From: Scilla litardierei
Lineage: Eukaryota; Streptophyta; Magnoliopsida; Asparagales; Asparagaceae
Direction: 5' to 3'
NCBI GenBank assembly: GCA_030789695.1
Contig: JAULAV010002380.1
Coordinates: forward strand, 62,001 to 126,000
Length of the DNA stretch: 64,000 nucleotides
Position numbers and translations under genes: made by a program
Shown here: positions 54,639 through 64,000 of the stretch, one piece after another
Layout of the letters: every line of letters begins with the position of its first letter
Position numbering within the stretch: position 1 is the stretch's first letter
Notes under the pieces: generated by a model
Told to the model about the DNA's origin: nothing
Database searches by the model: none
The model's input: the letters and a program-made list of their open reading frames with translations, nothing else

Positions 54639-56327
54639 CTAGTATTTAGGAAGCCAAACCCAGTGTGGTTTAGTTCCTTCATGAAAATTATATTTATAGT
54701 TTTTGCTTAAATGAACTTGTTGAACGAAGTTTGTAGCGTACCTTTTCTTTCTTTGATCGGACAAGTTCTTCGGTATCCAGATGCTCAGAAAATTTTCATT
54801 AGAATAATGCATCCTAGTATGCTTAACCCGTTTCTTCGTATGATGTGAATCATAACCGAGTCCGATTTTGCTAGATGAAGCTTTTTGGTTATTTATTAAA
54901 CTATCTAGCTTCCCTTTTCCTTTTTTGAAATTTTCAATTATTTTCATCGTAGCGTCGTATTTATCTTTTGACAGATACGAGAAGATTATTCAAATTCTCA
55001 ACTTTTTCATTTACGGATAGAATGTCTTTTTGCAGAGAATTATTCTTTTCTTTAAGGAGACTATTTTCCTTAATGACTTCTTCCTTTTATTTAACATCCC
55101 TTTTAATATTTCTAAGTGTTCTTCTATGTTCTTTTATGAGCTTTTCATGCATTTTGCATAGCTCCTTATATGCTCACATATAGTCCATGTCTTCATCATC
55201 GCTTGATGACGAATCATTATCACTAGATGAATCATGATGCGAACTTACCTTAGAAGATGTGGAAGCCATGAAGCACATGTGTGCTGTTTCTCTTCTTTCA
55301 TCATTGTCGTCTACTGAGGGTTCATCGGACGAGGAATCGTCGCTCTGGTCGAAAGCTGCGGTAAGCTTCCTTCTTTGGTCGTCGGAAGTTTTTTCTTCCA
55401 TTGTTTCTCTTTTCATTGCTGTCTTGGTTCTTTCCACAATCTCTGGAATCACGATTGTTTCTTTCCAATGGACAGTCTCTCTTGACGTGCCCTGGTTTAT
55501 TGCAACCAAAACAAATAATACCGTTAGTAGGTCTAAAAGAGCGTTGACCATACTTACTTGTGATGAATTCTTTAAAGTTCTTTGAGATGAAGGCAATATG
55601 GTCTTCTTTGTCCGTGTAGTTGGAATCTTCTTCTTGAGCTTTAAACGTGAGATTCTTCTTCTTTGGTGTTTCTTCGATCTTTTTATCTTCTTCAAGTTCA
55701 ATCTCATATGCCATGAGATTTTCCATTAGTTCTTCGATGGTAAGGTCATTTACGTTATGAGCTTCTCAAATGGCCGTTGTCTTTCCCTTCCATTCGGGTC
55801 GGAGAGATCTCAGTATTTTCATTACCTGCTTGTATTTGGAAAGTTTCTTTCTTAATCCTGCGAGCTCATTTGTAATGTTAGTAAAACGAGTATTCACATC
55901 GGTGATACTCTCTCCTTCTTCCATTTTAAAAGATTCGAATTTAGAATGTAAAACATTTATACGGGATTCCTTTACCTTTTCAGTTCCTTCGTGACTTACT
56001 TGAAGAGTGTGCCATATTTGGTGGCTGTCTCGCATTGGGAGACTCGATTGAACTCATTCCTGTTATAGCGCAAAATAGTGCATTCATTGCCTTTGCATTA
56101 AGATTTGCTCTCTTCTTGTCGTCGGCTGACCACTTCCCAAATTCAATTTTGGTATGTGTGATGTACTGGACTTTAGTAACGGTACATGCTTCGATATCCA
56201 ATGACTCCAGGTGCGTCTTCATTCGGATCTTTCAGCTAGCGTAGTTCGTTCCGTTGAAGAGTGGTGGTCGCATGGTATTTAGTCCTTTAGAATGGAAAGA
56301 TGTTGACACCATCACTTTTACAGCCTC
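54639..56327 (-). pseudogene. Level-2 gag (Copia-like)
   Basis: Starting next to the primer site, the minus strand encodes RPPLFNGTNY and then MKTHLESLDIEA, typical of the N-terminal part of plant Copia Gag. A helical block follows, with ELAGLRKKLSKYKQVMKI and LRPEWKGK, then a CCHC knuckle CFGCNKPGHVKRDC (about 55480-55525), an acidic Ser/Asp-rich stretch and a coiled-coil-like region. The last block (54639-54947) contains LDSLINNQKASSSKIGLGYD. At least a TGA at 56232-56234, a frameshift near 56040, and stops near 55766 and 55174 break it. No protease or polymerase follows. Confidence 0.75.
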
Positions 56328-56339
56328 GCTCTGATACCA
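56328..56339 (-). other. Primer-binding site for initiator tRNA-Met
   Basis: The minus strand reads TGGTATCAGAGC, the common primer site of plant Copia elements, two bases from the LTR edge at 56342. Confidence 0.9.
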
Positions 56340-56341
56340 AG

Positions 56342-58108
56342 TGTTGGATCGTGTGGATGGCAAACAACAGTAAAGGGGGGTTGAATAATGTTGTATAAAA
56401 TAAACTTTTTCGTTCTTAATAGATGAACACAAATCAAAGCCTTCTAATGTTGCCTAAGAAACCAAGTAGAGTGATCTACGCTTGGTTCTTAATCAACTCA
56501 ATAAATCTTCAAATCAAATCAGAGATAAAAATCTTCTGGTAGTCGACTCCCTATGAACAGTAGTCGACTCCCAGAGGGAAATTAAGCACAGCTCAGATAG
56601 TTAAATATTTAATGAAGATATATAAAATTTACACAGAAGTATAAATACAAAAACTGATCTTTGCAGTATATTATAAAAGAGTTACAAGAATAATGTTAAA
56701 CAAAGAATAATAACAAGTTAAATAAGAATTGCTTACAAAGATAAATAATCAAACACAGATAAGCAAACACAGACACAAGGATTTTTATCCTGGTTCTCCA
56801 CAACTTGGGTACGTCCAATCCCCGACCAATCCGGTACGAGATTTCCACTATCTGCCTTAGCAAATACAACCACCTAACTTCACTCGATAGGATTTCCAAC
56901 AACCTATCTTGACCAGGATTTCCAACCGCAACACCTAGACTTGTCTAGGGTTTCCAACAACAATACCCTTACAACACAGGGTAATCACAAAGAGAAAAAC
57001 GATATCCAACTCACCATAATTGTTTGGTGGAGATTGGATTTACACCCAAATTCTATAGCCAATAGTAATAGACAATTACGTGTATAGTGGATTGATAGAA
57101 TGAGATTGTAGATCACACAAAGATAAGAATGAAGTCTTTGTGATCTAAATTAAATGTTTTTCAAAATCCTTTTAAATAAAATCAGAGAATAAGTAATACA
57201 GGTTTTGAAAACAAGTAGCCAAATAAAAATTCAATCTTCAGAAAATAATATCTTAAAGAAATTGCAAGATCAAGAATAAAACAGATTTGGCTATGAGAGA
57301 ATGAGAGCTGAGAATTTGAGAGCGTTTTGCACAAGATAATTTGATTTCAAGAGTTGTCGTTGTTTTTCTCAAAGAAATAGTTCTCTATTTATAGGTGAAA
57401 ACTAAGAATTCAAAATTCAAATTCTTTTGACTTTTGTCCCAGAAATCATGGGAATAATAAATTAGAGATATGTCAAAAGTCAAGTCAAAACGTCAAATTT
57501 CGACAGCTAGTAGTCGACTCCCTAGGATTGGTAGTCGACTCCCAGAGTGTTTCAGGAGAAATTGATTCTCAGCTGGTAGTCGACTCACACTCCTTGGTAG
57601 TCGACTCCCAGAGAAGTTTCTTCTGAGACACTGCTAGTCAAACAAGTAGTTAGCTCTAGGTGTAATGGAGTTTCACTTCGAAAATGCAAAGTGACTAGAA
57701 AAATCTCTCGATAACTTTTGAAAATGATTTAAAAGATATTTAAGATGTTTTGAAATCATTTATGAGGGTGTGTGTGTGTTGTCTATACGATTGGCTTCAA
57801 CATAACCCTAAGAAAGACACAACACACTCACTATAGACTAGGACACGTCTTCGAAAGCTTGATCGACTGATGATGATGTAGATGTGAGCTTCTCTTGAGC
57901 TTCTGTTCCATTTGAGCTTTGAGCTTCATCATTGATCTAGCAACGTTCGTCCTTGTCTTTGATCGTAGATTGCGCTTCTCTGAAGTATGTATAAAGCTTT
58001 TCATTTGTCGCACAACCTGCACACTTAGTCATAGTGTGGTTAGTACACTAAGCTTCATTTGGTGTGCTCATCATCAAAATCACTTGGGGTGGAATTCAAT
58101 TTCCATCA
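56342..58108 (-). repeat. Level-2 5' LTR (copy C)
   Basis: It is 1767 bp with ends TGTTGGATC and CCATCA. It has the same AGTCGACT cluster (57510-57605), TATA box (about 57385-57395) and leader hairpins as copies A and B but more differences from them. CTCTA follows at 58109-58113. Confidence 0.92.
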
Positions 58109-58113
58109 CTCTA

Positions 58114-58309
58114 TCCATATTAAAAAATTTTAAATTTTAAATTTTTAAAGAAAAATAAAAATTAAAGAAAATAAAATGACTCAATAAGCGTAAAAAATAA
58201 ATAGAAAGACTCAACACTAAAGAGATGGACTAATCTAACCAAAACATCCAAAATCAATTTAAAATGTGAATTGTAGAATCTGTTGTCCCCGGCAACGGCG
58301 CCAAAAACA
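58114..58309 (-). other. Level-1 leader with tRNA-Asp primer site
   Basis: This short AT-rich stretch carries TGGCGCCGTTGCCGGGG on the minus strand (58287-58303), six bases from the LTR at 58310. It continues into the gag remnant at 13523 once level 2 is removed. Confidence 0.8.
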
Positions 58310-59992
58310 TGACGGGTGCAAAATATTGAACGATACTCCCAAATATAGAAGGTCGATAAGTAATAAATACGGATGAGCCCAAAGTCGAATCACAGTACAA
58401 GTCGTTCTACTTTATCACAAATTCGTTTTATTGTGGAAAGATGATGTTGAGACTAGTGCCGTCTCAACTACTAAATTGGTGGGATAGATGAGAAAATTTC
58501 GGTTTTTTAATCTAGAATTCACTAAAATTGGATGTCAGATAGGAGAGAGAGATATATATGAGGAGTTGTATGTGTTATGAGTCATCTAGGATTAATACTA
58601 GTCATGATTACAATGTCCCTAAGTAAAAAATCATTGGTGTATCCCTTTTGGGGTGTGCACAGTCGAAAGATACCGTAATGGGTGATAAGCTCAAAGTATG
58701 ACTCAATTATAGGTCCTAATTGGGCTTACGCAATCGGATGATAAAGAAATTAAGTCGGTGACACTTTGTATCTTAAGTGACCTTTCATGTCATCAATCCC
58801 ATAGCATTAGAACAATCAAGAGTGGTATCTCGGTATAATCCTCTTGGATCATAACCTTATCGGGTGATTAACAAGCCAATGTTGGGGTTAATGGCACAAT
58901 AAATCCAAACTTTAAAATGTGCAATAGAACAAGTAAATCATAACATTACAAAAGCCCTAAAATTAACCACAACACACACAAAGCTAGATCTAGTTCATCA
59001 TAACAATAAAGTAAACATTTTTACTCAAAAATATCATCCAAATCATTGTTTAAATGCAACTAAAACGAAAATACACAAGAGAGAAAGAGTTAGAATCTGA
59101 AATCTTTTTGAAGAAGAAGAAACCCCAAACCCCCCTCTTGATCTCCTCCAAACGCTAGCTCCAAAAATGGCATCCCCAACTTTTAGATCTTCCAAAGATA
59201 ATGAAAATTAGCCCTAGGGATTCCTATTTATACTACACAAAACCCCAATAAATATCGGCCTTTGATTGCATGATTCGACGTCTCAAATCATTTTGGGTTC
59301 GGCTGAAAAAGACTCCAGAAATTTCCATGAAGATTCTGTCAAACGTCTGGAGAAGACCCTCCAGATGTCTGATTCTGCTAACGTGACCTACTTTAAGTCA
59401 AGTCAATCAGACGTCTGGCTCGATCATCCTAGGTGTCTGATTGCATTGGCGCTTCCAGCTTAGGCTACGTCGATCAGCGTCCGGTGTGGTCCATTGAGAT
59501 GTCTGAATTATCTTGCATATCAGCTGCTGGGAGATCAGGCGTCGGGCTGTAATTCTTCAGACGACTGAGTGGCACTGTGTACAATTAATATGTTAAACTC
59601 TCTGTTTTGACACCCATTGCAACGTCTATTGAACAAGTTATTTGATTGGGAGATCCAAACGTCTGAAGCTATAGTCTGAGACATCTGGAAAACTCCATTA
59701 GCCGGCTGATTGCTTCATGGGTTGTCTTCTTCCGAAATTTGTAGAAGATGCATCTGAGCTTCAAAAAATCTGCAATAATTGTCGTTCGACTCTAATAATG
59801 CCATCTTTAGATGAAAAGTAGGAGAAGACAAAAATAATCTATAAAAATATGTTTTGAGCATAAATAAATGATATGTTTCAATATTTCATGATATTCTAAA
59901 AATGCACATATTGGAGTCATAATGAATACTATATAATATGCAAAAAATGCATATGAATAAGAGGGTAAATAAGCACTATTTCACTAGAATCA
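58310..59992 (-). repeat. Level-1 5' LTR
   Basis: It runs from TGACGGG to GAATCA and aligns along its length with 8938-10658, with many substitutions and indels. AGACGTCT-type words (perfect at 59409-59416) lie upstream of the TATA box (complement of CTATTTATACT, about 59224). Confidence 0.85.
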
Positions 59993-59997
59993 GTGGC

Positions 59998-62000
59998 ACT
60001 GGAAAGTGGGGGTCCAGCCAACATAATATAATGGCCCTCTAATCCTATAAAACTCAAGAAGCATCCCCTTCATCAAGAAAATGATATGAAAATCTCTAAC
60101 TCACAAGCTCAAAAACCCTAGTGGCGGCTACACACGGCCGCACTCACTATTTCATTCGCTTGTTACTGACTTAAGTATTGGAGTCGAATCGGATGGCCAC
60201 ATATTCCATGCGTTTCCTTTGACCTTTTTTTTTTCTCTGCTCTAGGTGGCAGCCAAGGAGATTCTCCAGGCGCGGCAAAACCGACCTGACCAGGCTCTCA
60301 GTTACGTCAATGACCGGTTGGACAGCCTCGCCCAAGCTCCACGAGATTCTAGGCATCAACATAAACCAATTATCATGTTCATTGATATAAAACCAGGATA
60401 GATGCCAAAAAATCGTTGAAGCTTAGGCAACATTGCTACACTGGGCATTCATTTGCAGTCGAAGAGTCCATATTGCGTCCTGGCTCACGGGTTAAGATGG
60501 TGGGTTGGAAAATTGAGGGTTACAGGATCAAGACCGGGCCACAGATTGTAGAGGGAAAAACGATAAAAAAAATAAGAGGCCGAAAAAGAGCACATATGCA
60601 TGAAGCAGTTGCCTACTTGGTTATATCATGGTGACCTCTTATGGCCTAGAAAAAAATGCATATTATTCCTAATTTTTATTGGTAAGCAATGACATCAAAT
60701 TAGATATCCTTACAACTATGCATAGACCTTTAAGAGGATTTGGCATGACTCACCAAAGTGGGACTGTAGAGAAAAGTGATTGGGCCATGAATTGATGGGT
60801 GCTTGCCCGGCCTGAATAAGATGAAGATTCGACATTGGGTGTGATTGGGCCACAAACTGTCTTGCTTCCATCCGACTGGATTGGTTAAGCCCATGAGTAT
60901 AGCAGCCTAACGGACAGGTTGGCTTAGTACGGTGAATTACTATAGATTTTCTTCCTATTACAACCAGGGGTTTCCTCCCAAAATCATTCTCTCTGCAGTC
61001 TGACTCACATAAAATGAAAACTGAAAATTTTTATGAGGATTCTAAACATTGATTTTGTTGATGCTTCTTGTCTGTGTTAATGCATCTTAAACACTATCAA
61101 TTTTATTCAAACACGCTTCGCATCAGCACGATGAGTGATGCCTTTAACTAGTCACCCCCGCAGATTGGGGAGGGAGGGCTCACACCTATGGGCCTCAAAA
61201 TGAGAAGGATCAAAGCAGGAAACTTGCATGTTGTGGTGTTGATGTTGTGGTGTACAAGTGGATCTGAACTATTCGTCCATCAACCAATCTAACGGTAGCT
61301 ACATGACATACGCACATCACAACGGTTAAGAGCGTTAGCTAGTTGAATTTGGGATGATGGAACTGGCTTTGCCTCCTCCGACACTCAAATGAGAACAACA
61401 CCTCCGACCCAACATCCTGAACTATTCCCCCTTTTCGACGAGCCATTCTTTGGGCGAGAGCGTGGATGCTGTGAGATCTCATTGCAGTGAGAAAACCATC
61501 TTGTGTCATGTTTATACGCAGGGGGGGCCTCGACGTGACATGAGCGTGAAAGAGGTTCAAAAGAATAGAGAGAGAGAATGAAATATATCAAATGAAAGAC
61601 AAAGTATTGAGAATAAGAAGAGGATAAACATATATTTAGTTTACAAAGCTGCATTTTGGTAATTCAACTTTGTTGATGTGACCTCTTAGAATTCATATCG
61701 ATTAGTGACATCTTTGAATCCCTATCGATAGAACAAGCTGAAAAGGCTATGGAGATAGTTGAGGGCGAAGGAAGCAAAGCTAGAGCCTTAAGCGATGCAA
61801 AAGGAAGCTCAACGAGGTAGCAAACACTTTGCACGGCTAGAGTATCAAAATGTCCGATATTGGGCGCTTGCCAGGTAGCCGTTGTAGGTAAGTTTCAACC
61901 GTTGAATGAAGCCAATTGAACCAGGCATGGTGGTCCATCGACTTGATTAAGTCATAGCCCCCATTGATCTTTAAGTGATTCAATCTCTACCTTAGATTCC
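59998..62000. other. Right flank, unresolved
   Basis: I see no recognisable protein or RNA gene. A TATA-like CCTATAAAA near 60045 and a CTGACTTAAGTATTGGAGT stretch near 60166 recall the LTRs of Tat-type Ty3 elements, but I cannot define ends. The rest shows no repeat or coding pattern I can support. Confidence 0.3.
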
Positions 62001-62003
62001 TAC

Positions 62004-62550
62004 GGCTGTGTTTGGTTGCAAGGAAAAGGAAAGAAAAGGACAGAAAAGGGATGGGAAAGTTAATTTCTATTGTTTGGTTGTATAGAAAAGTAAAAGGAAA
62101 GAAAATGAGGGGGAAAATGAAAGAAAAAACATATAGAATTTTTCTCTCTACTTTTCTCTCCCAAATTGGAAGGAACCCGTTTTCTTTCCTCAAAATTTTC
62201 TTCCCTTTTCTGAGCCAAAAATTTTATCATCAACAAAAAATCTTTTTGTTATTGCTCATTTTTTATTTCAGAAGAATGATTTTGGATTGAGTTTAATAGA
62301 AAAATGAGACCCTTAAAAATATTAATTATAAATAAAACCATATTTTCTTTCTAGTTTTCTTTTTCATTTTCATACGCAACCAAACATGAGAAATCATTTT
62401 CCTTACCATTTTCCTTTTAATTTTCTTTACAATTTTCCTCACTATCCAAACATAAAAAAGAAATCGGTTTCCTTTTCCTTTTCTTTTTCTTTCTATTTCC
62501 TTTTCATTTCACTTTTCTTTCTTTCCTTTTCCATGCAACCAAACACAGCG
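62004..62550. mobile_element. MITE-like element with terminal inverted repeats
   Basis: The left end GGCTGTGTTTGGTTGC and the right end (complement CGCTGTGTTTGGTTGC) form inverted repeats that continue imperfectly through A/G-rich sequence for about 30 bases. TAC flanks both sides (62001-62003 and 62551-62553), a possible 3-bp target duplication. Further TGTTTGG or CCAAACA words lie inside (about 62070, 62380, 62445). It is 547 bp, AT-rich and without coding capacity. The superfamily (hAT, Harbinger or other) is not decidable from this. Confidence 0.7.
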
Positions 62551-62553
62551 TAC

Positions 62554-62977
62554 AAGTCAGTGGACCCCGTGACGGTTGGCTTCAGTTAGTTTGGAAGTCC
62601 ACTATTCATCGTTCCCTTCTCATGTGGGCAACATCGCTCATTAGCACTACTCCACCACTCTTCCAGGCCTCGGCAAGCATTATTCTCTGGACAAGATCCA
62701 GTTAGTAGAGATAAACGTATCGAATGGCTATGCCCAAATGAAACTCAATCTAAGAGGAAGCAAAATCTCTCCTATTGGTGTGATGAGAAGAGCACCAGAG
62801 ATCACAAGTGTCGGGTAACCAATCGTTTTCCCAGAAGGGATTTGGACTAAAGATGGAGGGGAAACTGAACTAGAGTATGTTGAAGATGATGGGATGACAC
62901 ACAAATCTCTAGCTATTTCACTGCAAGCTTTACATCGAATCCTATCAGCTCACACTTTGAGGGTCTTGAGTAGTATC
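62554..62977. other. Intergenic stretch, nothing recognised
   Basis: I see no gene, repeat or structural RNA here. It ends at the edge of a Copia-like LTR. Confidence 0.4.
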
Positions 62978-64000
62978 TGTTGGGAAAATCGTCAAATTGA
63001 GATCCCGCGAAAACAATCAATCCTAAAAGCTAACCAGGAATCTAGGACTAGCAAAAATTGAATACTCGGATAACCCAACAAAATCCATACAATCTTGTAA
63101 AGTAAAGCAGCAAACGAAATAACAACAAATATATCAAATCGCAGACACAAAGGTTTACCATGGTTCGGTTGCGCACAAATAACATCCAGCAACTTCCGAG
63201 ATGATTCCACTATCAGAGAGATCTTCAAAGGGACTACAATCTTGCTTCCACTCACGTGAGTAATAACTTGGCTAGATGCCCAAGCCCTCACAAACTCACT
63301 TAAAGGAAGAAGAGAACAAAGAGACAAGGAGAGAATCACTCAACTCCAATCATAAAACTCATAGCCCTAATATCTCGACAAAATCTTCAATGTCGGTGGC
63401 TTAAACTTCTCTCTTGTTCCAGATACAAAAAAAGACTTAACCCTAATCCAATCAACCATTGGATTAACCAGGGCATCAAATCAGGCTGGAAAACATCATT
63501 ACAACAGTCGACTAAAACATCTTGGCCATGCACCGCTCGGTCGAGCGAGTTCATCGCTCGCCCGAGCGGTCGCTTCGCTGCTGCTGCTGCTGGGTGGATG
63601 AACGGGGCGCTCGGTTGAGCGTCTGCTTCGCTCAGTCCGAGCGCTTTGCACTTCAGAGCTCAAACTCTCTGTTTATATAGCTAAGCCGAGCGCTCAAACC
63701 GCTCGCCCGAGCAGACATTGCTCGACCGAGCGGAAGAGTGCTCGGTCGAGTATAATCACATGCTCCTTGCCCTACGTTTTGTGCCTCCAGCTCGGCCGAG
63801 TGTCTGGAACGGCTCGGCCGAGCGACCTGAGTGTGTTAAGTGAGAGACTTGAATCACCAAAATTTAACGCTCTACCTTGATTCAAATCTCTTCACACATA
63901 CTCCTGCACATCCATGCTGCTCGCTATAACATTTAACTTCATACACCCAAAGTTGATGAAGAACATGGACAATTGTAATCTATTTAAATACAACTATTGG
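62978..64000 (-). repeat. Copia-like LTR, cut by the window end
   Basis: The plus strand starts TGTTGGGAAAATC. A GCAGACACAAAGG...TTTACC...TGGTTCGG segment (about 63141-63170) matches in kind and order the AGACACAAGGATG...TTATCC...TGGTTCC segment of the level-2 LTR, so the orientation is minus. A TATA box (complement of GTTTATATAG, 63671-63680) is surrounded by CG-centred palindromic words such as CTCGGTCGAG, CTCGCCCGAG and CTCGGCCGAG (63536-63825). No primer site adjoins 62978, so this is probably the 3' LTR, with the body of the element beyond the window. Confidence 0.7.

Larger units (their letters stand above)
13529..58108 (-). mobile_element. Level 2: Copia-like non-autonomous LTR retrotransposon
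   Basis: Edges are TGTTGGATC and CCATCA on the plus strand, with TSD CTCTA on both sides. The 5' LTR is at the right (56342-58108). Beside it, 56328-56339 is the complement of TGGTATCAGAGC, the usual initiator tRNA-Met primer site. Going left follow a degraded gag with zinc knuckle, a coiled-coil-like stretch, a spacer with two LTR-type palindromes, a second ORF (53900 down to 20953, interrupted by level 3), a polypurine tract AAAGGGGAAGAG and the 3' LTR. Protease, reverse transcriptase, RNase H and integrase are missing. The undisturbed element is about 7.6 kb. A duplicate 3' LTR exists because of the tandem duplication. Confidence 0.8.
8938..59992 (-). mobile_element. Level 1: Ty3-type, gag-only LTR retrotransposon hosting the nest
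   Basis: Two LTRs (8938-10658 and 58310-59992) share TGACGGG at the left edge and GAATCA at the right edge and are flanked by GTGGC. Next to the right LTR is a primer-binding site for tRNA-Asp (58287-58303, six bases from the LTR), so the element runs on the minus strand. Without insertions it is about 6.5 kb. The internal part carries a degraded gag with a Ty3/Athila-like capsid block, and no protease, reverse transcriptase or integrase is visible. The LTRs differ by many substitutions and indels, as expected for the oldest layer. A Copia-like element entered between leader and gag at 13528. Confidence 0.85.

Noticed and set aside
58287..58303. tRNA-Asp gene fragment
   Set aside because: The 17 bases match only the tRNA 3' end and sit beside an LTR, so it is a primer-binding site.
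60040..60360. Defined Tat-type LTR
   Set aside because: Some motifs are suggestive, but no TG...CA ends, partner LTR or target duplication could be found.
62012..62290. Lys-rich plus-strand frame
   Set aside because: Lies inside the A/G-rich arm of the MITE-like element; low complexity.

Overview
This window is repeat-rich nuclear DNA of a flowering plant, probably a eudicot. I found no host gene, tRNA, rRNA or CRISPR array. The call rests on plant-type LTR retrotransposons: a Ty3 chromovirus of the Tekay type, Athila-like Ty3 elements primed by tRNA-Asp, Copia-like LTRs primed by initiator tRNA-Met, and a small inverted-repeat transposon. I cannot name the species.

Layout. Bases 1-6394 hold a degraded plus-strand Athila-like element: the end of one LTR (1 to about 1190), a decayed second ORF (about 1190-2871), a 3' noncoding stretch with polypurine tracts, and a different LTR (4393-6394). 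Bases 6395-8937 are unresolved. Bases 8938-59992 are one four-level nest, all levels on the minus strand. Level 1 is a Ty3-type element with a gag remnant (TSD GTGGC). Level 2 is a Copia-like element inside it (TSD CTCTA). Level 3 is a Tekay chromovirus inside level 2 (TSD AATAA/ACTAA). Level 4 is an Athila-like LTR-internal-LTR-internal-LTR tandem inside an LTR of level 3 (TSD TCGGT). Before level 3 arrived, about 5.25 kb spanning parts of levels 1 and 2 was tandemly duplicated (11031-16282, repeated from 16283), so the undisturbed copy still shows the empty site of level 3. The right flank holds unresolved DNA, a MITE-like element (62004-62550) and a Copia-like LTR cut by the window end (62978-64000).

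How the parts relate. Only the Tekay element carries reverse transcriptase, RNase H and integrase, and it has six in-frame stops. Levels 2 and 4 lack those domains but keep gag (plus protease in level 4) and a second ORF of the 'putative plant transposon protein' type. They therefore look like two-gene non-autonomous elements that would need enzymes in trans.

The most interesting signals are outside the proteins. First, the LTR leaders carry arrays of hairpins with a nearly constant loop and different but self-complementary stems. Second, most LTR families here carry their own CG-centred palindromic word in a cluster just upstream of the TATA box. Third, the level-4 element repeats that palindrome-plus-TATA layout in front of its second ORF, like an internal promoter. 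Fourth, the Tekay gag-pol contains two GT-AG intron-like segments (113 and 71 bp) whose removal restores the reading frame. All comparisons were made by eye.
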